Positions 49,891 through 57,177 of a stretch of DNA of 64,000 bases are shown here, one piece after another. The position numbers were made by a program, and so were the translations under genes. Source of the DNA: Hoylesella marshii DSM 16973 = JCM 13450. Lineage in GTDB: Bacteria; Bacteroidota; Bacteroidia; Bacteroidales; Bacteroidaceae. The stretch spans positions 1,681,347 through 1,745,346 of the forward strand of contig NZ_GL397214.1 of NCBI RefSeq assembly GCF_000146675.1, in the 5' to 3' direction. Each line of letters begins with the position of its first letter. Within the stretch, counting starts at the first letter, position 1. The notes beneath the pieces are model-generated. The model did not search any database and was not told the origin of the DNA. It saw only the letters and a list, made by a program, of their open reading frames with translations.

Positions 49891-50913
49891 ATGAGAAAAA
49901 TACAAATCAAAGGGAAGGTCGCAGCCTGTTTCGGCGTGGCGATAGGCTTGCTAATGGCAAGCTCGTGGATATCTTGTAAAAACACGAAACAGAACGGTGA
50001 AACAGATACAATAGCAGCTCAGAAGCCCTTGGGGCCAGACTTCAACGCCGATTCCGCCTACAGTTTCTGCGCCGCGCAATGTGATTTCGGAGCACGTGTG
50101 ATGAACTCAAAAGCCCATGACCTTTGCGAACAGTGGATCATCGATAAGTTCCGATCGTTTGGCTGCATAGTCAGCACACAGAAGACGACGGTGAGCGGTT
50201 ACGACGGAACCCCGCTCCGCTGTACCAACATCATAGCACGGTTCCGTCCCGAGGCCAGCCGTCGCATCCTCCTCTGTGCCCACTGGGACAGTCGGCCGTG
50301 GGCAGACAACGACCCCGATAGCACCCAATGGCGTAAGCCCGTTATGGGCGCTAACGATGGTGCCAGCGGTGTGGCAGTGATGTTGGAGATAGCCCGTCTG
50401 CTGAAAGCTGACTCCACGCTTCGTATCGGAATAGACTTCGTCTGCTTCGATGCCGAAGATTACGGCACGCCCCAGTGGAGTTCATTGCCTGCAGACGAAA
50501 GTTCGTGGGCTTTGGGAGCACAATATTGGGCAAAGAACATTCCCTCCGGCTACAAAGCAGCGTATGGTATAGTGCTCGATATGGTGGGCGGTCAGGGTGC
50601 AACCTTTTACCAAGAGGGTTATTCCAAGCAATATGCGGGCAGTATCGTAGATAAGTTTTGGAATGCCGCTCACGCCATCGGCTACAGCAGTTACTTCCCG
50701 ATAGCCGACGGAGGATTTATCACCGACGACCACGACCCTGTGAACAAATACGCCCAGATACCCACTATCGACATCGTGCCTTATTATCCTAATTGTGCAG
50801 AAAGTGCTTTCGGACCTACTTGGCACACTGTCAGCGATGATATGGCGCATATCGACCGCAATACGCTCAAGGCCGTGGGACAGACGCTTCTCCACGTTCT
50901 TTTCTCCGAATAA
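49891..50913 (+). CDS. Glutaminyl-peptide cyclotransferase, M28-like type II lipoprotein
   Basis: 340 aa. The N-terminal signal ends ASSWISC, giving a probable lipid-anchored Cys29. The alpha/beta zinc fold matches animal-type glutaminyl cyclases: zinc ligands Asp156 (GANDGASG), Glu189 (FDAEDYG) and His312 (TWHTVSDD), with HWDSRPWAD near residue 131. It cyclises N-terminal Gln of exported proteins to pyroglutamate in the periplasm. This fits the Gln-first mature proteins encoded nearby. An M28 aminopeptidase is the alternative, but the Trp-rich single-zinc pattern favours cyclase. Confidence 0.85.
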   Translation: MRKIQIKGKVAACFGVAIGLLMASSWISCKNTKQNGETDTIAAQKPLGPDFNADSAYSFCAAQCDFGARVMNSKAHDLCEQWIIDKFRSFGCIVSTQKTTVSGYDGTPLRCTNIIARFRPEASRRILLCAHWDSRPWADNDPDSTQWRKPVMGANDGASGVAVMLEIARLLKADSTLRIGIDFVCFDAEDYGTPQWSSLPADESSWALGAQYWAKNIPSGYKAAYGIVLDMVGGQGATFYQEGYSKQYAGSIVDKFWNAAHAIGYSSYFPIADGGFITDDHDPVNKYAQIPTIDIVPYYPNCAESAFGPTWHTVSDDMAHIDRNTLKAVGQTLLHVLFSE

Positions 50914-50973
50914 CTTCGCTTTCGGGCAACAAAACGGTGGGAGGCTGTGGTGTGGCTATAGGGTAGAACACAA

Positions 50974-51576
50974 TTAAAGATACCCTTCGGCCTTCAGATG
51001 ATTGGCAGTGGCTGTGAGTTCGGCATACCAATCAGCGCCGAAGCGGCGTGTAAGCGGTTCGCGCAAGAACACGTATAAGGGAATATTCTGTGAGCGTCCT
51101 TTTGCTACGGCCTCGCGACAAACATCCCAACGGTGGTAGTTTAAAGCCACGGTACCATCGTCCAGATGCTTCTCACGAATAGGATAGAGCGCACAACTGA
51201 TGGGCTTCACGAAAGCGCTTTGTCCTGCTCTGTAAGCCCGTTCCAAAGCACAAAAGCAACAGCCGTTCTCATAGCAGGTAAACACACAGTCTTTTCCATG
51301 CACGATACTCGTAACTAACTCGCCGTCGCAGTCTGCATAGGCCACGCCGTTGCGGTCGATAACGCTCTGTGCGGAAGCAGAGAGAGAAGGCCAAACGGTG
51401 TCTAATGATTGTTCGATGGCAGCTATCTCGTCGGTCGTAACGGGTGCTCCGGCATCGCCCTCGATGCAGCAGATGCCCTTACAAGCATTGAGGTCGCAGC
51501 AGAAACACTCGGTGAAGATGTCGGGAGAAAGCAACACATCACCCACTTGAATGATGGGCAGAAGACGTTTGTTCAT
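50974..51576 (-). CDS. DUF3109 family cysteine-rich protein
   Basis: 200 aa with a dense cysteine pattern: CFCCDLNACKGICC near residue 24, CVFTCYENGCCFCALE near 100 and further Cys at 127 and 152. This is the DUF3109 layout, widespread in Bacteroidota; the related YkgJ family is thought to bind zinc or an Fe-S cluster. Function is unknown. Its start is 7 nt from the stop of ung, so the pair is co-transcribed leftwards. Confidence 0.85.
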   Translation of the reverse strand: MNKRLLPIIQVGDVLLSPDIFTECFCCDLNACKGICCIEGDAGAPVTTDEIAAIEQSLDTVWPSLSASAQSVIDRNGVAYADCDGELVTSIVHGKDCVFTCYENGCCFCALERAYRAGQSAFVKPISCALYPIREKHLDDGTVALNYHRWDVCREAVAKGRSQNIPLYVFLREPLTRRFGADWYAELTATANHLKAEGYL

Positions 51577-51583
51577 CGTGTTT

Positions 51584-52261
51584 TTACCAATCGATGGGTG
51601 CTAATCCTTGCTTTTCGAGATAGGCGTTAGCCTGTGAAAAATGGCGATTGCCGAAGAATCCGCCACGGTTGGCCGACAACGGAGAAGGGTGAGCAGCCGT
51701 AAGTACAAGGTGTTTGGAGGCATCTATCAGCGGCGCTTTGCTCTTTGCATAGCCGCCCCAAAGAATAAAAACCAACCCTTCGCGTTGCGTACTGAGGGCA
51801 TGTATCACGGCATCGGTAAAGGTTTCCCATCCGTGATGCTGGTGACTGGCGGCCTGATGGGCTCGTACCGTGAGCGTGGCATTGAGTAAAAGCACACCTT
51901 GTTCAGCCCATCGGGTGAGATTTCCGCTTGTCGGCATAGGTTTTCCAAGGTCGGTTTGACGTTCTTTGAAGATGTTGATGAGCGACGGCGGGAAAGGTAC
52001 ACCGTCATTGACAGAGAAGCTCAAACCGTGTGCCTGACCGGGTTCGTGGTATGGATCTTGCCCGATGATGACCGCTTTCACTTGGTGAAAAGGGCAGAGA
52101 TGAAAGGCATTGAATATCAATCGACCGGAGGGAAAGCACCGGTTTTGTGCATATTCGGCGCGAACAAAATCCGTCAGCGCTTTGAAATAAGGTTTGTTGA
52201 ATTCTTCGCCGATATGCTCTCGCCAGCTTTCTTCTATTTGTACGTTCATTGATTCTTGCAT
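51584..52261 (-). CDS. ung: Uracil-DNA glycosylase
   Basis: 225 aa. Water-activating motif GQDPYH (Asp69) and C-terminal HPSPLS loop are intact, with the uracil-pocket LLLNATLTVR. It removes uracil from DNA. An internal ATG at 52249 is an alternative start. A minus-strand -7 TACCTTTG lies at 52275-52282, just upstream. Confidence 0.97.
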   Translation of the reverse strand: MQESMNVQIEESWREHIGEEFNKPYFKALTDFVRAEYAQNRCFPSGRLIFNAFHLCPFHQVKAVIIGQDPYHEPGQAHGLSFSVNDGVPFPPSLINIFKERQTDLGKPMPTSGNLTRWAEQGVLLLNATLTVRAHQAASHQHHGWETFTDAVIHALSTQREGLVFILWGGYAKSKAPLIDASKHLVLTAAHPSPLSANRGGFFGNRHFSQANAYLEKQGLAPIDW

Positions 52262-52274
52262 GATTGATTGTGCG

Positions 52275-52282
52275 CAAAGGTA
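52275..52282 (-). promoter_or_regulatory. -7 box of the ung-DUF3109 operon
   Basis: TACCTTTG on the minus strand, 13 nt before the ung start, implying a very short leader. Confidence 0.65.
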
Positions 52283-52431
52283 CGAATAAAGTATGGAAAG
52301 ACAGCCGGAAGACAGGTAAATCTGCGCAGATGCAGACAGGCATCTGCTGTCATTTTCGAACGGAACTCATATCTGTCTCTTCATCAACTCGTTTTCCATA
52401 GGGTGAAAAATGGCGTTTCGCTATTCATTCA

Positions 52432-52463
52432 TTTGCGGGTATGAAGATTATTTTCTAACTTTG
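52432..52463 (+). promoter_or_regulatory. Promoter of folP
   Basis: -33 TTTG at 52432-52435 and -7 TAACTTTG at 52456-52463, 20 nt apart. The start codon lies 125 nt downstream; nothing else is recognised in that leader or in the rest of 52283-52588. Confidence 0.75.
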
Positions 52464-52588
52464 CTTCTATAAAAGGAAGGGACAGAAGCACGGATAAGAG
52501 ACTCTTGCAATCCTTACTATCAGCAAAAGATTTTTCGGATGAAGTGTAAAAAGGACGACCGCATTCGACTATCCGTCCATAAAAAAAC

Positions 52589-53449
52589 ATGACAAAACAG
52601 TTTATGGAATATACCATCAACATCAAAGGCCGGCTTTTCGACCTCTCACGCCCTTGTGTTATGGGCATTCTCAATGCCACACCCGACTCTTTCTATGCCG
52701 GAAGCAGAGTACAGACAGAGCGAGAAATCGCCGAAAGAGCCGAGACTATTCTCCGCGAAGGTGCAGCCATCATAGACGTGGGTGCCTTTTCCACTCGCCC
52801 CGGTGCTACGGAAGTAGACGAAAAAGAAGAAATGCGACGATTGCATACCGCCCTGTCTATCGTGAGAAAAGAGCATCCCAAAGCCATCATTTCTGTAGAC
52901 ACATACCGTCCGAATGTAGCTCGGATGGCAGTGGAAACGTATGGCGCAGACCTCATCAACGACGTTTCGGAAGGAGGCATCACGGGGATTGCCGACACGC
53001 CGATACACGAACAAGGTAGCATGTTCGCGACTGTAGCCGCTCTTCGCGTGCCTTATATCCTGATGTCTGTCAGGTCTACACTCCGCGACATGATGATTTC
53101 GTGGTCGCGAGAGATACAGATGTTGCGCGACTTGGGGCAGAAAGACATCATCTTAGACCCGGGTTTCGGCTTCGGAAAGACCGTGGAACAGAACTACACC
53201 ATCATGAAGGAAATGGACAGACTGCAAACCTTTCGTCTCCCCATCTTGGTAGGTATCTCACGCAAACGGATGATTCAACACGTTATCAATACCACGGCCG
53301 ACGAGTCTCTCAACGGAACGACGGCACTCAACACCCTCGCACTGACCAAAGGTGCTGCCATCTTACGGGTGCATGACGTAAGAGAAGCCGTAGAAGCCGT
53401 TGCCATTTATGACGCCATGACCCGCCCAGCTTTCACTTTCAAATCCTAA
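52589..53449 (+). CDS. folP: Dihydropteroate synthase
   Basis: 286 aa. The pterin-binding motifs MGILNATPDSFY and IIDVGAFSTRPGA are intact, and GISRKRMIQH and RVHDVREAVEAV close the TIM barrel. It joins p-aminobenzoate to the pterin pyrophosphate; it is the sulfonamide target. An internal ATG at 52604 is an alternative start. It is followed after 6 nt by cdaA. Confidence 0.95.
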   Translation: MTKQFMEYTINIKGRLFDLSRPCVMGILNATPDSFYAGSRVQTEREIAERAETILREGAAIIDVGAFSTRPGATEVDEKEEMRRLHTALSIVRKEHPKAIISVDTYRPNVARMAVETYGADLINDVSEGGITGIADTPIHEQGSMFATVAALRVPYILMSVRSTLRDMMISWSREIQMLRDLGQKDIILDPGFGFGKTVEQNYTIMKEMDRLQTFRLPILVGISRKRMIQHVINTTADESLNGTTALNTLALTKGAAILRVHDVREAVEAVAIYDAMTRPAFTFKS

Positions 53450-53455
53450 CTTACA

Positions 53456-54232
53456 ATGATAGATTTCGGAATAAAAGACATCATAGACATCTTCCTCGTC
53501 GCGTTGATATTGTATTACATTTATCGACTGATGAAGGTTTCGCGCTCGCTAAACGTATTTATCGGCATCATGTTCTTCGTATTCGTATGGTTGCTTGTCA
53601 GTCAAGTCTTCGAAATGCGTCTGCTCGGTTCCATCATGGATAAGCTGGTGAGTGTGGGTCTTATCACGCTTATCATCCTTTTTCAAGAGGAAATACGCAA
53701 GTTCCTCTATACACTCGGTGCTCATCAACGCATACGCAGCATCATGCGAATCTTCTCTTCGTCAGACAAACATAAGGATGCCGACAAAGAAACCATCATG
53801 CCTATCGTCATGGCTTGTATGAATATGGCGAAAGGAAAAGTGGGAGCACTCATTGTGATAGAACGGTCGGCACCCCTCGACGACATCGTAGAGACGGGTG
53901 AAATCATAGATGCCAACATCAACCAGCGCCTCATCGAAAACATCTTCTTTAAGAACTCGCCCCTCCACGACGGTGCGATGATTATCTCCGGAAAACGCAT
54001 CCGTGCTGCGGGGTGTATACTCCCCGTGTCTCACAGCTTCGATATTCCCAAGGAACTTGGGCTACGTCATCGTGCCGCCATGGGTATTTCGCAAGACAGC
54101 GATGCTGTTGCCGTAGTGGTAAGTGAGGAGACCGGACGCATCAGTGTGGCCATCAAAGGACAGTTCCAGCTACGTCTCTCGGCCGAGAAGTTAGAGAGTA
54201 TTCTCACCCTTGAGCTGGGTTCACGACATTGA
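53456..54232 (+). CDS. cdaA: Diadenylate cyclase CdaA
   Basis: 258 aa. Three N-terminal membrane helices (about residues 12-28, 33-53, 64-80) precede a DAC domain with catalytic DGA (172-174) and RHRAA (204-208). It makes cyclic di-AMP at the membrane, a signal for osmotic and wall homeostasis. It pairs with folP in an operon, as in many Bacteroidota; no CdaR gene is adjacent. Confidence 0.95.
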   Translation: MIDFGIKDIIDIFLVALILYYIYRLMKVSRSLNVFIGIMFFVFVWLLVSQVFEMRLLGSIMDKLVSVGLITLIILFQEEIRKFLYTLGAHQRIRSIMRIFSSSDKHKDADKETIMPIVMACMNMAKGKVGALIVIERSAPLDDIVETGEIIDANINQRLIENIFFKNSPLHDGAMIISGKRIRAAGCILPVSHSFDIPKELGLRHRAAMGISQDSDAVAVVVSEETGRISVAIKGQFQLRLSAEKLESILTLELGSRH

Positions 54233-54284
54233 TGTCGGGTTAACATGCGTATCGACACCCGCATAAAACTTATGGTATCGGCCG

Positions 54285-54314
54285 TTTGATTGTCGATGAA
54301 AATGAGTAACTTTG
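54285..54314 (+). promoter_or_regulatory. Promoter of ruvB
   Basis: -33 TTTG at 54285-54288 and -7 TAACTTTG at 54307-54314, 18 nt apart. The position excludes the upstream ATG codons at 54290-54302 as starts on this transcript. Confidence 0.7.
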
Positions 54315-54340
54315 CAACGAATTGTAACAGTGATGACAGC

Positions 54341-55378
54341 ATGACAGATGATTTCGACATACGCGAGGAGCGAACAACCGCGGGAGAAAAGGACTTTGAG
54401 AACGCTCTCCGCCCGCTAAGTTTCGGCGATTTCAGTGGACAGCAAAAGGTGGTAAACAACCTTGAGGTGTTCGTAGAGGCAGCCAAATACCGCGGCGAAC
54501 CGCTTGACCATACCCTGCTTCACGGCCCCCCGGGACTGGGAAAGACCACCTTGAGCAACATCATTGCCAATGAGTTGGGCTCCGGATTGAAGATTACCAG
54601 CGGTCCCGTGCTCGACAAACCGGGCGACCTCGCCGGAATCCTCACCTCATTAGAGAAGAACGATGTGCTCTTCATCGACGAGATTCATCGCCTTTCGCCC
54701 GTAGTGGAAGAGTATCTGTACTCCGCCATGGAAGACTATCGTATCGACATTATGATAGACAAAGGCCCTTCGGCACGCTCTATACAGATAGACCTCAACC
54801 CCTTTACCCTCGTTGGAGCCACTACGCGTAGCGGACTGCTTACCGCTCCCTTGCGAGCCCGTTTCACTATCAATCTGCATCTGGAATACTACGATGCCGA
54901 TACGCTCACACAAATCATCCTGCGTTCGGCGGGTATCCTCGGCGTTCCCATTGCGCCCGATGCAGCTGTGGAGATTGCCGGAAGGAGCCGCGGAACGCCT
55001 CGTATTGCCAACGGACTATTGCGCCGTGTCAGAGATTTCGCACAGGTAAAGGGCGACGGACGCATCGACATCGGCATCACACGCCTCGCTCTTTCTGCAC
55101 TCAACATCGACCAATATGGCCTTGACGAGATAGACAACAAGATTCTGCTCACCATCATCGACAAGTTCAAAGGCGGTCCGGTGGGTGTCTCCACCATTGC
55201 AACGGCCATCGGAGAAGACAGCGGAACGGTAGAGGAGGTCTACGAACCCTTCCTTATCATGGAAGGATTCATCAAGCGTACCCCCCGCGGACGCGTAGTG
55301 ACAGAGCTGGCTTACCGACATTTCGGACGCGACCCCTATCGCAGCAACATCATGACCCCGGGGTTGTTTGATGAATAA
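54341..55378 (+). CDS. ruvB: Holliday junction branch-migration ATPase RuvB
   Basis: 345 aa. Walker [11 protein letters not shown] (61-70), Walker B with DEIH (112-115), sensor I GATTRSG and arginine-finger region [15 protein letters not shown]; the C-terminal winged helix has [10 protein letters not shown]. It drives branch migration with RuvA. The start [11 protein letters not shown] at 54341 is chosen because the promoter lies over the earlier ATGs. Confidence 0.97.
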   Translation: MTDDFDIREERTTAGEKDFENALRPLSFGDFSGQQKVVNNLEVFVEAAKYRGEPLDHTLLHGPPGLGKTTLSNIIANELGSGLKITSGPVLDKPGDLAGILTSLEKNDVLFIDEIHRLSPVVEEYLYSAMEDYRIDIMIDKGPSARSIQIDLNPFTLVGATTRSGLLTAPLRARFTINLHLEYYDADTLTQIILRSAGILGVPIAPDAAVEIAGRSRGTPRIANGLLRRVRDFAQVKGDGRIDIGITRLALSALNIDQYGLDEIDNKILLTIIDKFKGGPVGVSTIATAIGEDSGTVEEVYEPFLIMEGFIKRTPRGRVVTELAYRHFGRDPYRSNIMTPGLFDE

Positions 55379-55466
55379 AGGAGGATACATTTCGGCATCG
55401 CCGTATTCTATATATCAATATAATATTTATCTTTGTAGGTACAATTAAAAAGAAAGAGAGGTTCAC

Positions 55467-55709
55467 ATGGATACAATGCAGAGCGTATCGCTGAATATCC
55501 CATCATCAGATATGGATTTCTTGAAGCAATTGGTGCATAAAATGGATTGGACATTACACACCGCACACAAAACCAAACAAGAAAACATGCAAGATACCCT
55601 CTCGTATGCAGAGAGAGAACTGACAGACCTTGCGGGTAGCCTTGCTGCGCGGAAAGCAGACCATTGGAAGACTTCCAAGGCTAAATGTCTGATAGAAAAA
55701 TATCAATGA
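55467..55709 (+). CDS. Putative antitoxin of a decayed PIN toxin-antitoxin locus
   Basis: 80 aa (78 from the second ATG). The N-terminus (MQSVSLNIPSSDMDFLKQLVHKMDWTL) resembles the short beta strand-helix start of Bacteroidota antitoxins, and the rest is helical and charged. It ends in an ATGA overlap with a truncated PIN-domain frame, as in vapBC-type pairs. It has a -7 TATCTTTG at 55438-55445. The antitoxin role is inferred from context; no family is firmly recognised. Confidence 0.55.
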   Translation: MDTMQSVSLNIPSSDMDFLKQLVHKMDWTLHTAHKTKQENMQDTLSYAERELTDLAGSLAARKADHWKTSKAKCLIEKYQ

Positions 55710-55777
55710 GAGGATTTCTTGATACCAATATCCTGCTGGACTACCCCCCAGAAGAATTCATTCAAAACTATTCATGA
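55706..55777 (+). pseudogene. Internally deleted PIN-domain toxin remnant
   Basis: A 23-codon frame. The first 13 residues, MRGFLDTNILLDY, are a typical PIN (VapC-type) N-terminus with the first catalytic Asp. The next residues, PPEEFIQNYS, look like the C-terminal TPEEF ending of PIN toxins. This suggests an in-frame loss of about 110 central residues. It overlaps the antitoxin by ATGA and coaD by another ATGA. It cannot form an active nuclease. Confidence 0.7.
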
Positions 55778-56220
55778 AAACAGGAATATTCGTAGGAAGT
55801 TTCGACCCGTTCACCATCGGGCATCAGGCGATACTCGACCGTGCACTGCCGTTATTCGACAGAATCGTGGTCGGGGTCGGCGTGAACGAACGTAAAAACT
55901 ACATGCAGAGCACCGACATCAGGGTGCGAACCATCGCTCATTTGTATCGTAACGAACCGAAAATTACCGTCAAAGCCTACAGCGATCTCACCATAGACTT
56001 CGCCGCAAGGGAGAATGCACACTATATTATTAAGGGAGTGCGCAGCATTAAAGATTACGAATATGAACGCGAACAAGCCGACATCAACCGCTCAATAGGT
56101 GGCATCGACACCCTCTTCTTCTATTCCGACCCCCAATTCGCTGCCGTCAGTTCCTCGATGGTACGCGAGCTGGCACATTTCGGAAAGGATATCAGTGAAT
56201 TTTTACCAACCGATAAATAA
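55774..56220 (+). CDS. coaD: Phosphopantetheine adenylyltransferase
   Basis: 148 aa. Nucleotidyltransferase motif GSFDPFTIGHQAIL at the N-terminus, RSIKDYEYERE and the C-terminal AVSSSMVRELAHFGKDIS. It makes dephospho-CoA from phosphopantetheine and ATP. Its ATG overlaps the stop of the PIN remnant, so it may be read from the antitoxin transcript. Confidence 0.96.
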   Translation: MKTGIFVGSFDPFTIGHQAILDRALPLFDRIVVGVGVNERKNYMQSTDIRVRTIAHLYRNEPKITVKAYSDLTIDFAARENAHYIIKGVRSIKDYEYEREQADINRSIGGIDTLFFYSDPQFAAVSSSMVRELAHFGKDISEFLPTDK

Positions 56221-56229
56221 CGTTTAACT

Positions 56230-56652
56230 ATGGCAATGATTACCTACAGCTCAGACGGCATTGAGATGCCAAACATCAGGAAACGCGACACCACAGCATG
56301 GATACGCGCCGTTATCAATGCCTACGGAAAACGCGCAGGCGACATCGGCTACATGTTTGTAAACGACAACAAGATACTTGAGATCAACCGACAGTTCCTT
56401 CAACACGACTACTATACCGATGTCATCACCTTTGACGATTGCGACGGCAATACCATCAACGGAGATATCGTTATTAGTCTTGATACCGTCAGGTCGAATG
56501 CAAAGCTCTACGGAAAGCCGTATGGAGAAGAGTTGCATCGTGTTATCATTCACGGCATCCTCCATCTCTGCGGCCTTAATGACAAGGGGCCGGGCGAACG
56601 CGAGCTGATGGAAGCCGCTGAAGATCGCGCGCTCGCCTTGCGCAAGAAGTAA
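56230..56652 (+). CDS. ybeY: Endoribonuclease YbeY
   Basis: 140 aa (138 from the second ATG). The zinc motif HGILHLCGLND near residue 106 and FLQHDYYTDVITFD before it define YbeY. It is a single-strand endoribonuclease for 16S rRNA 3' maturation and ribosome quality control. It follows coaD by 9 nt. Confidence 0.95.
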   Translation: MAMITYSSDGIEMPNIRKRDTTAWIRAVINAYGKRAGDIGYMFVNDNKILEINRQFLQHDYYTDVITFDDCDGNTINGDIVISLDTVRSNAKLYGKPYGEELHRVIIHGILHLCGLNDKGPGERELMEAAEDRALALRKK

Positions 56653-57177
56653 CCGGCATGCTGTTTGTCTGACCTTTCTCCCGCCTCTTTTAGGGAATGC
56701 CTGCATATTCACGGGTAACAGCATCCCCTTTCTCTCCCAACCCGAAATACCAAGAATCACCTTATTTGATAAATGAAATCCCTCACTTCGCGGCTGCCGA
56801 TGAGAGAGAGTTGTTACCATCAGCCCCCTTCCCAATCTTTCCCATACAGGTGAAGAACCAGTCGTCATACGCAACAGAGTGTACACCCAATGCCCTTGGG
56901 CACTTTGCTTTACTTCCTCTTCGTGTCAGCGAACATCGTTTCCGTTTCGCTTCGCACAACGAACTCCGTTTCAGCACTTGCCTTGGTTATATCGACAGAA
57001 AGGTTGCCGACCTTGCTGTGTACAAACGCCATCTGTACCACGGACAAACGGCATCTGTGCCCTGTACAGATGCCGACTTATCCATCGCAACCTTACGACC
57101 TTGAAAGATTGTAATCCCGAACGTTTAACCTCAATCGGTCATAAGAACCTGTACAGATTTGGGGTTACAGGAGTATA
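56653..57177. other. Gene-free region between ybeY and sprA
   Basis: About 525 bp between convergent genes. It holds a copy of the dispersed 80-bp module (56901-56982) and an AACCTCAATCGGTCATAAG...CTGTACAGATTT motif at 57127-57160. No clear terminator and no credible gene were found. Confidence 0.6.
56901..56982 (+). repeat. Dispersed 80-bp module, copy 3
   Basis: CACTTTGCTTTACTTCCTCT, then AGCGAACATCGTTTCCG and a second ACGAACTCCGTTTCAGCA. Closely matches 46904-46987; here it stands without the adjacent hairpin modules. Confidence 0.7.
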
